Shown here piece by piece: positions 1 to 7,641 of a stretch of 64,000 nt of DNA (position 1 is the stretch's first letter; each line of letters begins with the position of its first letter). The DNA comes from JAANXG01 sp963731035 (GTDB lineage: Bacteria; Pseudomonadota; Gammaproteobacteria; Arenicellales; JAANXG01). Under the pieces are notes generated by a model, which had not been told where the DNA came from, searched no databases, and was given only the letters and a program-made list of their open reading frames with translations. Location: NCBI GenBank assembly GCA_963731035.1, contig CAVSUY010000022.1, positions 556,105-620,104 on the forward strand, written 5' to 3'. Both the position numbers and the translations under genes were made by a program.

Positions 1-161
1 ATCCTCCCGGTCACTACCAACAGCAGCGCCAACCCGGCGACGGCCCACAAGGCGGAGCGCCGGAGGGCCGCCGCGACGCGTTTCGGGTCCTCCTTCAGCA
101 GCCAGTTCACGAATACGATGGTCGCGACAACGACGGCGAACAGCAGGATCAGTCGCAGCAT
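1..161 (-). CDS. N-terminal fragment of a small membrane protein, probably DnaJ-domain family (cut by window edge)
   Basis: Read directly on the minus strand: an ATG at 161 opens a frame that stays open to the window edge (53 codons visible). It begins with a hydrophobic helix (MLRLILLFAVVVATIVFVNW), then a basic stretch (KEDPKRVAAALRRSA), then a second hydrophobic stretch. The start lies 2 nt after the stop of the VWA gene, so the two are probably co-transcribed. Gammaproteobacterial DnaJ-domain membrane proteins have this N-terminal layout, but the J domain would lie outside the window, so the family name is inference. Confidence 0.5.
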   Translation of the reverse strand, partial: MLRLILLFAVVVATIVFVNWLLKEDPKRVAAALRRSALWAVAGLALLLVVTGR

Positions 162-163
162 GG

Positions 164-874
164 TCAGCGGTCCGGATCGAGCTGGCGGGTCAATTGTTTC
201 ACCGAGCCGTGCCTGCCGTCGCTGAACTGCTCCAGCGCGCGCCAACCGCCGGCTGCATAGACCGCCACTGCACTCAGGAGGTCGCGCAGCTGCCCGGCGC
301 TGCCCTGGTCGAACGGGCAGGCGGCACCGCGGGTGAGGTGCGCGATCTGCTTGAACACACGGATGGTCAGGGGATCGTTTCCTTCGTAGAACATGAACGC
401 GGGAACCCCCAGGATGCCTACCTGCCCTGCGATGTGCGACAGGTGATCCGGGTTCTCCTCCACGCAATCGCCGATGAAAACCACGGCGTTCACCTTCGAT
501 CTTCTGGCCTCCTTCAACACATGTCGGAATACTTTGCCGATCTGGGTCAGCCCGCCAAGACAGAAAACGGAAGTCATGCGCCGGACCAGTTCCAGCGAGG
601 AACCGGACCAGGGGCTCACCCTGAACTCGCCGAATCCGCGATAAAAGCACAGCTGCACTTCCAGGCCGCCGACCTTGTCAGCGGCCTGGAACATATCACC
701 CTGGATTGCGCAGGCCTGGTCCCAGGTAGGCTGGCGGCTGGCGGTGGCATCCAGGGCGAAGATCAGGCGGCCGCGGGCCCCTTCCGTCTTGACGGGCACC
801 TGCTTGGCCCGATCCACGAACGCCTGAATGTCCTGTGTCGAGGATTTGGCGGGGAGCTTGTCGTCGTCGGACAT
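164..874 (-). CDS. VWA domain-containing protein
   Basis: 236 aa, ATG start. A von Willebrand factor A fold is suggested by the strand ending in the MIDAS-like motif DATAS (LIFALDATASRQP, about residues 38-50), a later hydrophobic strand VVFIGDCVEEN, and the alternating strand/helix pattern between them. No signal peptide, so probably cytoplasmic. VWA proteins bind a divalent metal and act as protein-interaction modules; the partner is unknown. It is followed 2 nt later by the truncated membrane protein at the window edge. The 201 bp upstream, shared with the divergent aminopeptidase gene, must hold both promoters. The fold is fairly sure, the role is not. Confidence 0.75.
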   Translation of the reverse strand: MSDDDKLPAKSSTQDIQAFVDRAKQVPVKTEGARGRLIFALDATASRQPTWDQACAIQGDMFQAADKVGGLEVQLCFYRGFGEFRVSPWSGSSLELVRRMTSVFCLGGLTQIGKVFRHVLKEARRSKVNAVVFIGDCVEENPDHLSHIAGQVGILGVPAFMFYEGNDPLTIRVFKQIAHLTRGAACPFDQGSAGQLRDLLSAVAVYAAGGWRALEQFSDGRHGSVKQLTRQLDPDR

Positions 875-1075
875 CGGTTGAGGGGTCGCTGATGCGTTGA
901 CCTGGATGCTTTACTATACCGCAGCGGCGGTCGCTGTCGGCTCGCGGCGATTGCTCTGGACTTCCTCCATTCGCAGAAGTCTCCGCCGTTCGCGTGGTCC
1001 GGGGATGGCAAGTCCCGGCGGGGCACACTACGGTCGAAACTCGGCTCGTTTTGCAGTAGGCTCCATATAACTCTT

Positions 1076-2413
1076 GTGATCACCATAACAACCAGATCTG
1101 CCGCAGTGGAATCCAACAGCTTCGTCCACGACTTTCTCGATTTCCTGAACGCCTCCCCGACCCCGTTCCATGCGGTGGCCAACATCGCCCGGCGGCTCGA
1201 CGAAGCCGGATTCATTCGCCTGCGGGAGCATGACACCTGGCACCTCGAGGACGGCAAGCGCTATTACGTGGTGCGCAACGGCTCCTCCATCGTGGCTTTC
1301 TGCAACACCGGCGAACCCGGACGCGACGGGGTGCGCATGATCGGCGCCCATACGGACAGCCCGTGCTTGAAGGTCAAGCCGCGTCCCGAGCGCGTCAACA
1401 ACGGCTATTTCCGTCTGTCCGCGGAAGTCTACGGCGGAGTGCTGCTCAATCCCTGGTTCGACCGCGACCTCTCGCTCGCGGGAAGGGTCACGCTGCAGAC
1501 CGGTGATCGAGACCTGGTGCATCGTCTGATCGACTTCCGGCGTCCGGTCGCCGTGATCCCCAGCCTCGCGATCCACCTCGACCGCGAAGCCAACACCAAC
1601 CGATCCATCAATGCCCAAACAGACACGCTTCCCGTGCTGTTCCGGACCACCGAGGACAAGCCGCAGCTTCGTGCACTGCTGGCGGAGCAGCTGGCCAGGG
1701 AGCATCCCGATTACACCGCGGCCGAGATTCTGGATTTCGAGCTGTGCCTGTATGACACTCAGCCCGCCGCCCTGGTCGGAATCGGCGGTGAGTTCGTGAC
1801 CGGCGCCCGTCTCGACAATCTCGCCAGTTGCTTCGTCGGACTTCGCGCCATCACCGACCACGACCACCGACTGCCTGCGCTCCTGGTGTGCAACGACCAT
1901 GAGGAAGTCGGCAGTCAGTCGGCGGCGGGGGCGGACGGCCCCTTCCTGCGCGACGTTATTCTCCGTTGGCTGGGGGATCGCGCCGCCATGACTGCGGTGA
2001 TGGACAACTCCCTGCTCATCTCGGCGGACAACGCCCACGGTCTGCATCCCAATTATGCGGCCAAACACGACGACAACCACGGACCGGTCCTGAACGGGGG
2101 CCCGGTGATCAAGGTCAACCACAACCAGCGCTACGCCACCAACAGCGAGACCAGCAGCATCTTCCAGGCGATCTGCAGGCGCGCCGAGATACCGGTGCAA
2201 AGCTTCGCCTCCCGCGCCGATATGGCCTGCGGTACCACCATCGGTCCCATCACCGCGGGCGGCGTGGGGGTCAAGACCCTGGACGCCGGCATTCCCCAGT
2301 TCGCCATGCATTCGATTCGCGAGACCTGCGGAGCCGCCGATCCCGAGTATCTGTACCGGGCGCTGAGGGCGTTCTTCGACACGGAGAGGCTGCAGGCGGC
2401 GGAGGCGTTCTAG
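1076..2413 (+). CDS. apeB: M18 family aminopeptidase (aspartyl aminopeptidase type)
   Basis: 445 aa cytosolic zinc aminopeptidase, which removes N-terminal residues (often acidic) from peptides. M18 signatures are present in order: IGAHTDSPCLKVKP with the first metal His, a catalytic/metal NDHEEVGS segment, SADNAHGLHPNY, and the C-terminal GIPQFAMHSIRE with the last metal His. Length matches the family. The GTG at 1076 is the longest start; GTG at 1106 (giving MESNSFVHDFLDF) fits family N-termini better. Neither has a clear Shine-Dalgarno. It ends in front of a dispersed intergenic repeat and converges on gluQ. Confidence 0.92.
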   Translation: MITITTRSAAVESNSFVHDFLDFLNASPTPFHAVANIARRLDEAGFIRLREHDTWHLEDGKRYYVVRNGSSIVAFCNTGEPGRDGVRMIGAHTDSPCLKVKPRPERVNNGYFRLSAEVYGGVLLNPWFDRDLSLAGRVTLQTGDRDLVHRLIDFRRPVAVIPSLAIHLDREANTNRSINAQTDTLPVLFRTTEDKPQLRALLAEQLAREHPDYTAAEILDFELCLYDTQPAALVGIGGEFVTGARLDNLASCFVGLRAITDHDHRLPALLVCNDHEEVGSQSAAGADGPFLRDVILRWLGDRAAMTAVMDNSLLISADNAHGLHPNYAAKHDDNHGPVLNGGPVIKVNHNQRYATNSETSSIFQAICRRAEIPVQSFASRADMACGTTIGPITAGGVGVKTLDAGIPQFAMHSIRETCGAADPEYLYRALRAFFDTERLQAAEAF

Positions 2414-2419
2414 GAGCCT

Positions 2420-2478
2420 GTCCCGACAATGTTCGTGGGGGCCCAGAGCTGCGGTCGGCGTGAAATCCCGACCTACGA
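2420..2478. repeat. Dispersed intergenic repeat, family B copy 1
   Basis: Begins GTCCCGACA and ends CCCGACCTAC. It aligns along its length with 18118-18175 and 46970-47030. It lies between the convergent apeB and gluQ genes and overlaps the last few codons of gluQ at most. Confidence 0.6.
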
Positions 2479-3462
2479 CAATCGGGTGGCCGGGCCGTGA
2501 AACAGGTCCGACACCTTGAGACCGCTGAGCAACTCCTTGGCACTCAGGACCATACCGGGCTCGGCCAGGACCAGTTCGGCGGCGAAACGACCGATGAGCG
2601 ACTCAACCGTTCCCCCGGCGTCGCAATATTCATCCAGTGACGCCGATCCATCCCGCTTGCTCAGGCGCCGGCCCTGGTTATCCCGCAGCACCGGAACGTG
2701 CCAGTAGCGCGGCGTGGGCAGACCCAACGCTTCCTGCAGGGCAATCTGGCGCGGCGTCGAGTCGATCAGGTCTTCCCCGCGAACCACGTCCGTTACTCCC
2801 ATGAGGGCGTCGTCCACCACCACCGCCAGCTGGTAGGCGTACGCCTCGTCGCGACGCTTCACGACGAAGTCTCCGACCGCCGTTACCAGGTTCTGGCAGC
2901 GTATGCCCTGAAGGCAATCGTGAAAATTCACCACCCCTTCCCTCACGGCGAAGCGCCAGGCCGGCGCCAGGCGGCGGGAGGACATCGGGGGCGCCTCCTG
3001 TGGCGACTGTCCCGGACGACAGGTGCCGGGATACACGAGCTCGCCGCCGTGCGGCGCACTGGCCGCGTCACGAACGTCTTTTCTAGAGCAGTAGCACCGA
3101 AACACGCGGTTGTCTTGCCGCAGGCTGTCGAACGCAGTCCTGTAGAACTCGTTCCTGTCCGACTGGACGTAGGGGCCCAGCGGTCCATCCCGGTCAGGGC
3201 CTTCGTCCCAGTCCAGGCCCAGCCGCCGCAGATCGTGCAGGATCTTCTCCGCCGAGCCGGCCCGATTGCGGGGCCGGTCGAGGTCCTCCATGCGCAGCAG
3301 AAACACGCCGCCTGCCAATCGGGCCTGCAGCCATGCCACAAGCGCCGTTCTCAGGTTGCCCAAGTGCAGGTCCCCGGTCGGGCTTGGGGCGTAGCGGCCG
3401 CATGCGGCGCAACCGCGGACCGCACTCGTGTGCTCCAGGAACGGATCGAGGTCGGTGCCCAT
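2473..3462 (-). CDS. gluQ: Glutamyl-Q tRNA(Asp) synthetase
   Basis: 329 aa from the ATG at 3462. A truncated paralogue of glutamyl-tRNA synthetase that attaches glutamate to queuosine at the wobble position of tRNA-Asp. The class I signatures GRYAPSPTGDLHLGNLRTAL (HIGH region) and RRLSKRDGSASL (KMSKS region) are present, with the GEDLIDSTPRQ motif. The anticodon-binding domain of GluRS is missing, as expected. The frame is open further upstream to 3528, but that extension (CRSGFSRD) is translated from the dispersed repeat at 3489-3570 and should not be included. Confidence 0.93.
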   Translation of the reverse strand: MGTDLDPFLEHTSAVRGCAACGRYAPSPTGDLHLGNLRTALVAWLQARLAGGVFLLRMEDLDRPRNRAGSAEKILHDLRRLGLDWDEGPDRDGPLGPYVQSDRNEFYRTAFDSLRQDNRVFRCYCSRKDVRDAASAPHGGELVYPGTCRPGQSPQEAPPMSSRRLAPAWRFAVREGVVNFHDCLQGIRCQNLVTAVGDFVVKRRDEAYAYQLAVVVDDALMGVTDVVRGEDLIDSTPRQIALQEALGLPTPRYWHVPVLRDNQGRRLSKRDGSASLDEYCDAGGTVESLIGRFAAELVLAEPGMVLSAKELLSGLKVSDLFHGPATRLS

Positions 3463-3488
3463 GGATAGGATTGGGGCAATCGGGAGGG

Positions 3489-3570
3489 AATCGCGGCTGA
3501 AGCCGCTCCTACAGTCCGGGCCTCGCACCGGGGTAAACCTCGGGTTGTAGGAGCGGCTTCAGCCGCGATT
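3489..3570. repeat. Dispersed inverted-repeat element, family A, paired copy
   Basis: Two inverted copies of the same arm: left arm (TCGCGGCTGAAGCCGCTCCT) from 3491 and right arm (GTAGGAGCGGCTTCAGCCGC) from 3547, separated by about 35 nt. Each arm also contains its own short palindrome (GCGGCTGAAGCCGC). Further copies in this window are at 10070, 21561, 31545, 43605, 48432 and 56436. Confidence 0.9.
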
Positions 3571-3611
3571 CCTCACAACGAGCGATTCCCCGCAGGGATC
3601 ACCAACGAGCA

Positions 3612-3635
3612 AGGCGGCCCGCAGAGCGGGCCGCG
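3612..3635. terminator. Possible terminator hairpin between cytochrome c and gluQ
   Basis: GCGGCCCGC and GCGGGCCGC form a strong GC stem just downstream of the cytochrome c stop on the minus strand. There is no T-run, so a rho-independent mechanism is unproven. Confidence 0.35.
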
Positions 3636-3647
3636 ACGCGGGCGCCC

Positions 3648-3968
3648 CTATTTCTGCGCATTCTCCACCATGTAGTCCACCGCCGCCTTGACGTCGTCGT
3701 CACTGAGGTTGGTGAACCCGCCCTTGGGAGGCATGGTGCCGGAATCGCCGGTGAAGCCGTTGATCGCATGCTGGTACAGGGTGTCCTTGCCCTTGGCTAT
3801 GCGGGGCGCCCAGGCCTCGGCGTCACCGAACTTGGGTGCGCCCGCGACGCCCTGCGAGTGGCAGACCGTGCACGCCTGGTTAAAGACCGCCTTGCCGTCG
3901 GCGGCATAGACCGAGCCCGCCGCGAGCACGGTACCCAGGGCGGCGCCGATGATGATTGAATTACGCAT
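3648..3968 (-). CDS. Class I c-type cytochrome (cytochrome c5-like)
   Basis: 106 aa small periplasmic electron carrier. A Sec signal peptide (MRNSIIIGAALGTVLAAGSVYA) is cleaved before ADGKAVF. A single haem-binding CXXCH, ACTVCHSQG, follows, and the distal Met ligand is probably in GTMPPKGG. The ATG at 3968 is chosen over the frame's earlier start at 4013 because it is preceded by AGAGGTTCAAC and begins the signal peptide exactly. It is monocistronic by spacing. The redox partner cannot be told from context. Confidence 0.93.
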   Translation of the reverse strand: MRNSIIIGAALGTVLAAGSVYAADGKAVFNQACTVCHSQGVAGAPKFGDAEAWAPRIAKGKDTLYQHAINGFTGDSGTMPPKGGFTNLSDDDVKAAVDYMVENAQK

Positions 3969-4065
3969 TTGTTGAACCTCTATCTTGAGTTGTCTGAATA
4001 TCTGTATAGACACGCCGAGCGCGATATCTATCCGGAGATACGAACGAATGGACTGCTATTGCGCC

Positions 4066-5643
4066 TCATATCTCACGCGTGGCGCGAAACTCCACGTCCG
4101 GCCATCTTTCCTGGGTCAGCTGCAGATTGACCCTGTTGGGTGCGATATAGGTCAGGCTACCGGATCCGTCCGTGGCCAGATTGTCGGAAACCTTGTTGCG
4201 GAAATCCTGCTCCGTCCTGGCATCCGGGCAGGACACCCACCTGGCGGTAGACACCGGCACCGCCTCGAATGCAGCATCGACGCCGTACTCGGTTTTGAGC
4301 CGGTGCGCCACGACATCGAACTGCAGGGAACCGACCGCACCCAGGATCAGGTCGTTGTTGTTGAGCGGCTTGAACACCTGAGTTGCCCCTTCCTCGCTGA
4401 GCTGGATCAGTCCCTTCTGCAGCGCCTTGGCCCGCAGGGGGTCGCGCAGCTGGACCCGCCGGAACAGCTCCGGCGCGAAATTGGGGATGCCGCTGAACTT
4501 GAGCTCCTCGCCCTCGGTGAACGTGTCGCCGATCTGGATAGTACCGTGGTTGTGCAGACCGATGATATCCCCCGCATACGCGTCGTCCACCTGCTCCCGC
4601 CGCGAGGCCATGAACGTGATGGCGCTGTGTATAGTCACGTCGCGCCCCAGGCGCACGTGACGCAGCTTCATTCCGCGGTTGAAACGCCCGGAGTTGACCC
4701 TGACGAAGGCGATGCGGTCGTGATGGGCCGGATCCATATTGGCCTGGATCTTGAACACCACGCCCGTGAACTTCGCCTCCTGCGGCTCCACGACACGCTC
4801 CATTGCCCGGCGCGGCTGTGGAGCCGGGGCGTAGGCCACGAATTTGCCGAGCAGTTCCTCGACCCCCCAGTCGTTCAGCGCGGAGCCGAAGAATACGGGC
4901 GTCTGCTTCCCTTCCAGGTACCGCTGGGCGTTGAACTCGTGACTCGCGCCCCGCACTAACTCGATCTCCTCGCGCAGGCGCCCGGTGTCGGCGCCCAGTA
5001 TCGCCGCCAGCTCTCCGTTGTCCAGCCCCTCGATCCGCCGGTCCTCGCGCGGGTTCCCGGGCCGCCCGCCGATCAGGTGGACACTGTCGTCAAATATCCG
5101 GTATACGCCGCGGAACCCCTTGCCCGAACCGATGGGCCAGGTCAGCGGCGCGCACTCGATGTGGAGGACCGACTCCACCTCGTCCATCAGCTCAATGGGC
5201 TCCCGGCCCTCCCGATCCATCTTGTTCACAAAGGTCATGATCGGCGTGTCGCGCAGCCGGCACACCTCCATCAGCTTGATGGTTCGCTGCTCTACGCCCT
5301 TGGCGGAGTCGATGACCATCAGGCAGGAATCCACCGCCGTCAACGTGCGGTAGGTATCCTCGGAGAAATCGGCGTGGCCCGGCGTATCCAGCAGATTGAC
5401 GATCCGCCCGCCGTGCTCGAACTGCATGACCGATGAAGTCACGGAGATACCCCGCTGCTTCTCCAGCTCCATCCAGTCGGAAGTCGCGTAGCGGCCCGCT
5501 TTGCGGGCTTTCACGGTGCCCGCCAGCTGGATGGCACCGCCCTTGAGGAGCAGCCGCTCCGTCAGGGTGGTTTTGCCGGCGTCCGGATGGGAAATGATCG
5601 CAAAGGTCCGGCGTTTCGCGACCTGGGCTCGAAAATCTGTCAT
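4066..5643 (-). CDS. prfC: Peptide chain release factor 3
   Basis: 525 aa translational GTPase that recycles RF1/RF2 from the ribosome after termination. G1 ISHPDAGKTTLTE, G2 GISVTSS, G3 DTPGHADFSED and G4 NKMDRE are all intact near the N-terminus, followed by the RF3-specific domains. Length is within a few residues of E. coli RF3. The start at 5643 (MTDFRAQVAKRR) matches the family; the longer frame to 5769 adds low-complexity residues with no homology expected. Confidence 0.96.
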   Translation of the reverse strand: MTDFRAQVAKRRTFAIISHPDAGKTTLTERLLLKGGAIQLAGTVKARKAGRYATSDWMELEKQRGISVTSSVMQFEHGGRIVNLLDTPGHADFSEDTYRTLTAVDSCLMVIDSAKGVEQRTIKLMEVCRLRDTPIMTFVNKMDREGREPIELMDEVESVLHIECAPLTWPIGSGKGFRGVYRIFDDSVHLIGGRPGNPREDRRIEGLDNGELAAILGADTGRLREEIELVRGASHEFNAQRYLEGKQTPVFFGSALNDWGVEELLGKFVAYAPAPQPRRAMERVVEPQEAKFTGVVFKIQANMDPAHHDRIAFVRVNSGRFNRGMKLRHVRLGRDVTIHSAITFMASRREQVDDAYAGDIIGLHNHGTIQIGDTFTEGEELKFSGIPNFAPELFRRVQLRDPLRAKALQKGLIQLSEEGATQVFKPLNNNDLILGAVGSLQFDVVAHRLKTEYGVDAAFEAVPVSTARWVSCPDARTEQDFRNKVSDNLATDGSGSLTYIAPNRVNLQLTQERWPDVEFRATREI

Positions 5644-6125
5644 AAACAATGGCTTGTTTGAACGGTCAGTCCCCGGGGCGCGGCGGATTATAGACGAACT
5701 CGGGCCAAACCCCGGTCCCGGGAGAGAATGCTCCAAAACCATGAAATTGCCATAATTTTTCCTATGCAATGCAATGGTTGTTTCCTATAAGTATTCAAGA
5801 GGCGGATTAAAATTACAGGGGAAACCACCACTATGCGCAATTGCCACCAAAAGGCGACGCCCGTCGGCGTGGTACCACGTCGTCACGCCGGAGCCATCCA
5901 GCCATTGATGTCGGACAGGCTCGAGACCTGCACGGTCGCCGAGGACGTGGATCCCCCGCATAGCCGAACAATACCTCCCCTGCCTCAATGGCTGGCCTCC
6001 GTGGCGTCGCTCGGAATTATCACCGCAGCCCTGGAGTGGCTGAAGCTCACCCGCTGACCTGACGCCTCCCGTCCCCCCGCTGGAAGCGGGCCGGGTCGGA
6101 CGCCGTCCTTGGCGGCGCGATACCT
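5644..6125. other. 482-bp gap between prfC and the zinc-ribbon gene
   Basis: The first part (about 5700-5830) is locally AT-rich and probably carries the prfC promoter on the minus strand. The second part is GC-rich and contains the small plus-strand ORF at 5833-6057. Nothing else recognisable is visible. Confidence 0.5.
5833..6057 (+). CDS. Possible small hypothetical protein with C-terminal hydrophobic helix
   Basis: 74 aa, ATG start with AGGGG about 12 nt upstream. Third codon positions are mostly G or C, as in neighbouring real genes, and the C-terminus holds a possible membrane helix (WLASVASLGIITAALEWL). There is no recognised family, and a competing frame exists on the minus strand (5785-5988). 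Treat as tentative. Confidence 0.35.
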   Translation: MRNCHQKATPVGVVPRRHAGAIQPLMSDRLETCTVAEDVDPPHSRTIPPLPQWLASVASLGIITAALEWLKLTR

Positions 6126-6632
6126 CTACATCTCGTACAACGTCTCATCGACCCTCGGCGGCAGATACTTGCGCCGAAGGTCGCCGAGCAGCTTTCGGGG
6201 TTTTGTCGCAAACGGCTCCTCCTCCTCCAGCAGGTCCCCCATATCGGCCTCGATCTGCTCGGCATCTTCGCCTGCTTCCATACGACTGATCGCCTCCTCC
6301 ATGCCGCCGCTGAGCTTCAGGCCCGTGCTGTCGAACAGCCTGCGCATCATCCCGGCGGCTTGGCGCGGATCGTCCTCGTCGATATTCTCCATCTCTCCGG
6401 CCATGGACATCATCGCCTGCTCCAGGCGACTCTCATCCAGGGCGCCAAGCGTGTCGCCGTCTTCGGCTTCCTCACGGCCCTTGGAAATCGCGAACAGGGA
6501 AACCTGGCGTTCCAGGCGATGACCATCGCCACGTTCCACGGGGCAGGCCGGGACCTTGTCCGTGTTTATGCGTCTGGAATAGAAACTGTAGATCGCATGG
6601 CAATCTGGGCAATAGAACTCGTAGATCGGCAT
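6126..6632 (-). CDS. FmdB-like zinc-ribbon protein
   Basis: 168 aa. The N-terminus MPIYEFYCPDCHAIYSFYSRR is the FmdB/CxxC regulatory-type zinc ribbon, with one CPDC knuckle and a second ligand around ACPVER. The remainder is acidic and probably helical (EEAEDGDTLGALDESRLEQAMM...), lacks recognisable motifs, and ends in a basic tail. Its start lies 4 nt downstream of the ppsR stop on the same strand, so ppsR and this gene form one transcription unit. The molecular role is unknown. Confidence 0.8.
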   Translation of the reverse strand: MPIYEFYCPDCHAIYSFYSRRINTDKVPACPVERGDGHRLERQVSLFAISKGREEAEDGDTLGALDESRLEQAMMSMAGEMENIDEDDPRQAAGMMRRLFDSTGLKLSGGMEEAISRMEAGEDAEQIEADMGDLLEEEEPFATKPRKLLGDLRRKYLPPRVDETLYEM

Positions 6633-6636
6633 AGGC

Positions 6637-7458
6637 TCACATCAGGTCGCGGTTCAGGTCTACCTTATGCAGTATCGTGGTTGCGATTTCCTCGACGGAT
6701 TTCGCCGTGGTATTGACAAAAGGTATGCGCTCCCGTCGGTAAAGCGCCTCCGCCTGGGCGACCTCGTACTCGCATTGGCGAAGCTGCGCGTAGCGGCCCT
6801 TGTCGTAGCGCGCCTGCCGGATCTGCTGCAGCATCTCCGGATCAATCGTCAGGCCGAACAACTTCTTACGATGGCGGATGATCCTATCCGGCAACCGGGC
6901 CCGCTCGAGGTCCTCCTCGAGCAGCGGGAAGTTGGCGGTCGATATCCCGAACTGCAGAGCAAGATACAGCGAAGTCGGGGTCTTGGCGGTCCGGGACACC
7001 CCGATGATGACCAATTCCGCGTGGTCGTAGTGGGTGGAGTTCATACCGTCATCGGTACGCATGGTGAAGTTCAGGGCACTGATCCGTGCCGTGTACTTGT
7101 TGGGGTTCAACACCCCGTGGGAGCTGCCGATACTGTGCTCCGACTCCATCTCCAACTCCTTCTCCAGGGGTGCCAGGAATTGGTCGAACAGGTCGAACAG
7201 GACCCCGCTGCTGGAAGCGATGATTTCGCGGATCTCGTCGTCCGCCAGAGTGGCAAATATCAGCGGCCTGACGCCCGCCTTCTCGAACGCATCGTGGATC
7301 TTGAGCGCGGCGTCCCGCGCCTTTTCCGGCGTATCCACGAAGGGCAGCGCCACCGTCTTGAAGTCGAGACTCGGGAAATGGCACAGCAGGCTCAGGCCGA
7401 GGCTCTCGGCGGTAATGCCGGTCCTGTCGGACACGGTGAAGACGTAACGATCTACCAT
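6637..7458 (-). CDS. ppsR: PEP synthase regulatory protein (bifunctional kinase/pyrophosphorylase)
   Basis: 273 aa, DUF299 family. It inactivates PEP synthase by ADP-dependent phosphorylation of an active-site threonine and reactivates it by phosphate-dependent pyrophosphorolysis. The P-loop GVSRTAKTPTSLYLA and the motifs TLPFVD-like, HGLNPNKY-like and KLFGLTIDPE match E. coli PpsR. The start is ATG 7458 (MVDRYVFTVSDRTGITAE); the frame opens four codons earlier at a TTG (7470). It is divergent from its target ppsA across 183 bp, which fits the known pairing. Confidence 0.95.
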   Translation of the reverse strand: MVDRYVFTVSDRTGITAESLGLSLLCHFPSLDFKTVALPFVDTPEKARDAALKIHDAFEKAGVRPLIFATLADDEIREIIASSSGVLFDLFDQFLAPLEKELEMESEHSIGSSHGVLNPNKYTARISALNFTMRTDDGMNSTHYDHAELVIIGVSRTAKTPTSLYLALQFGISTANFPLLEEDLERARLPDRIIRHRKKLFGLTIDPEMLQQIRQARYDKGRYAQLRQCEYEVAQAEALYRRERIPFVNTTAKSVEEIATTILHKVDLNRDLM

Positions 7459-7641
7459 TTTCCAGTACAATACCGCCCTTTCGCGATTTCAGCGCAGGTG
7501 GATCCCCGGTGTTTCTCAATGTCGGGCTGTAGTCTCGACAGCCTGCGCGTAACTGCTTGATTCGGCGCCGCCGGGTCCGGTACCGAACCGAAACGGCGAA
7601 ACCGGCTATTCTAGATCATTCGGGTCAGGAGCTGTGGCAAC

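Noticed and set aside
3463..3528. N-terminal extension of GluQ (CRSGFSRD...)
   Set aside because: These codons are translated from the dispersed repeat; the GluRS-like fold starts only after the ATG at 3462.
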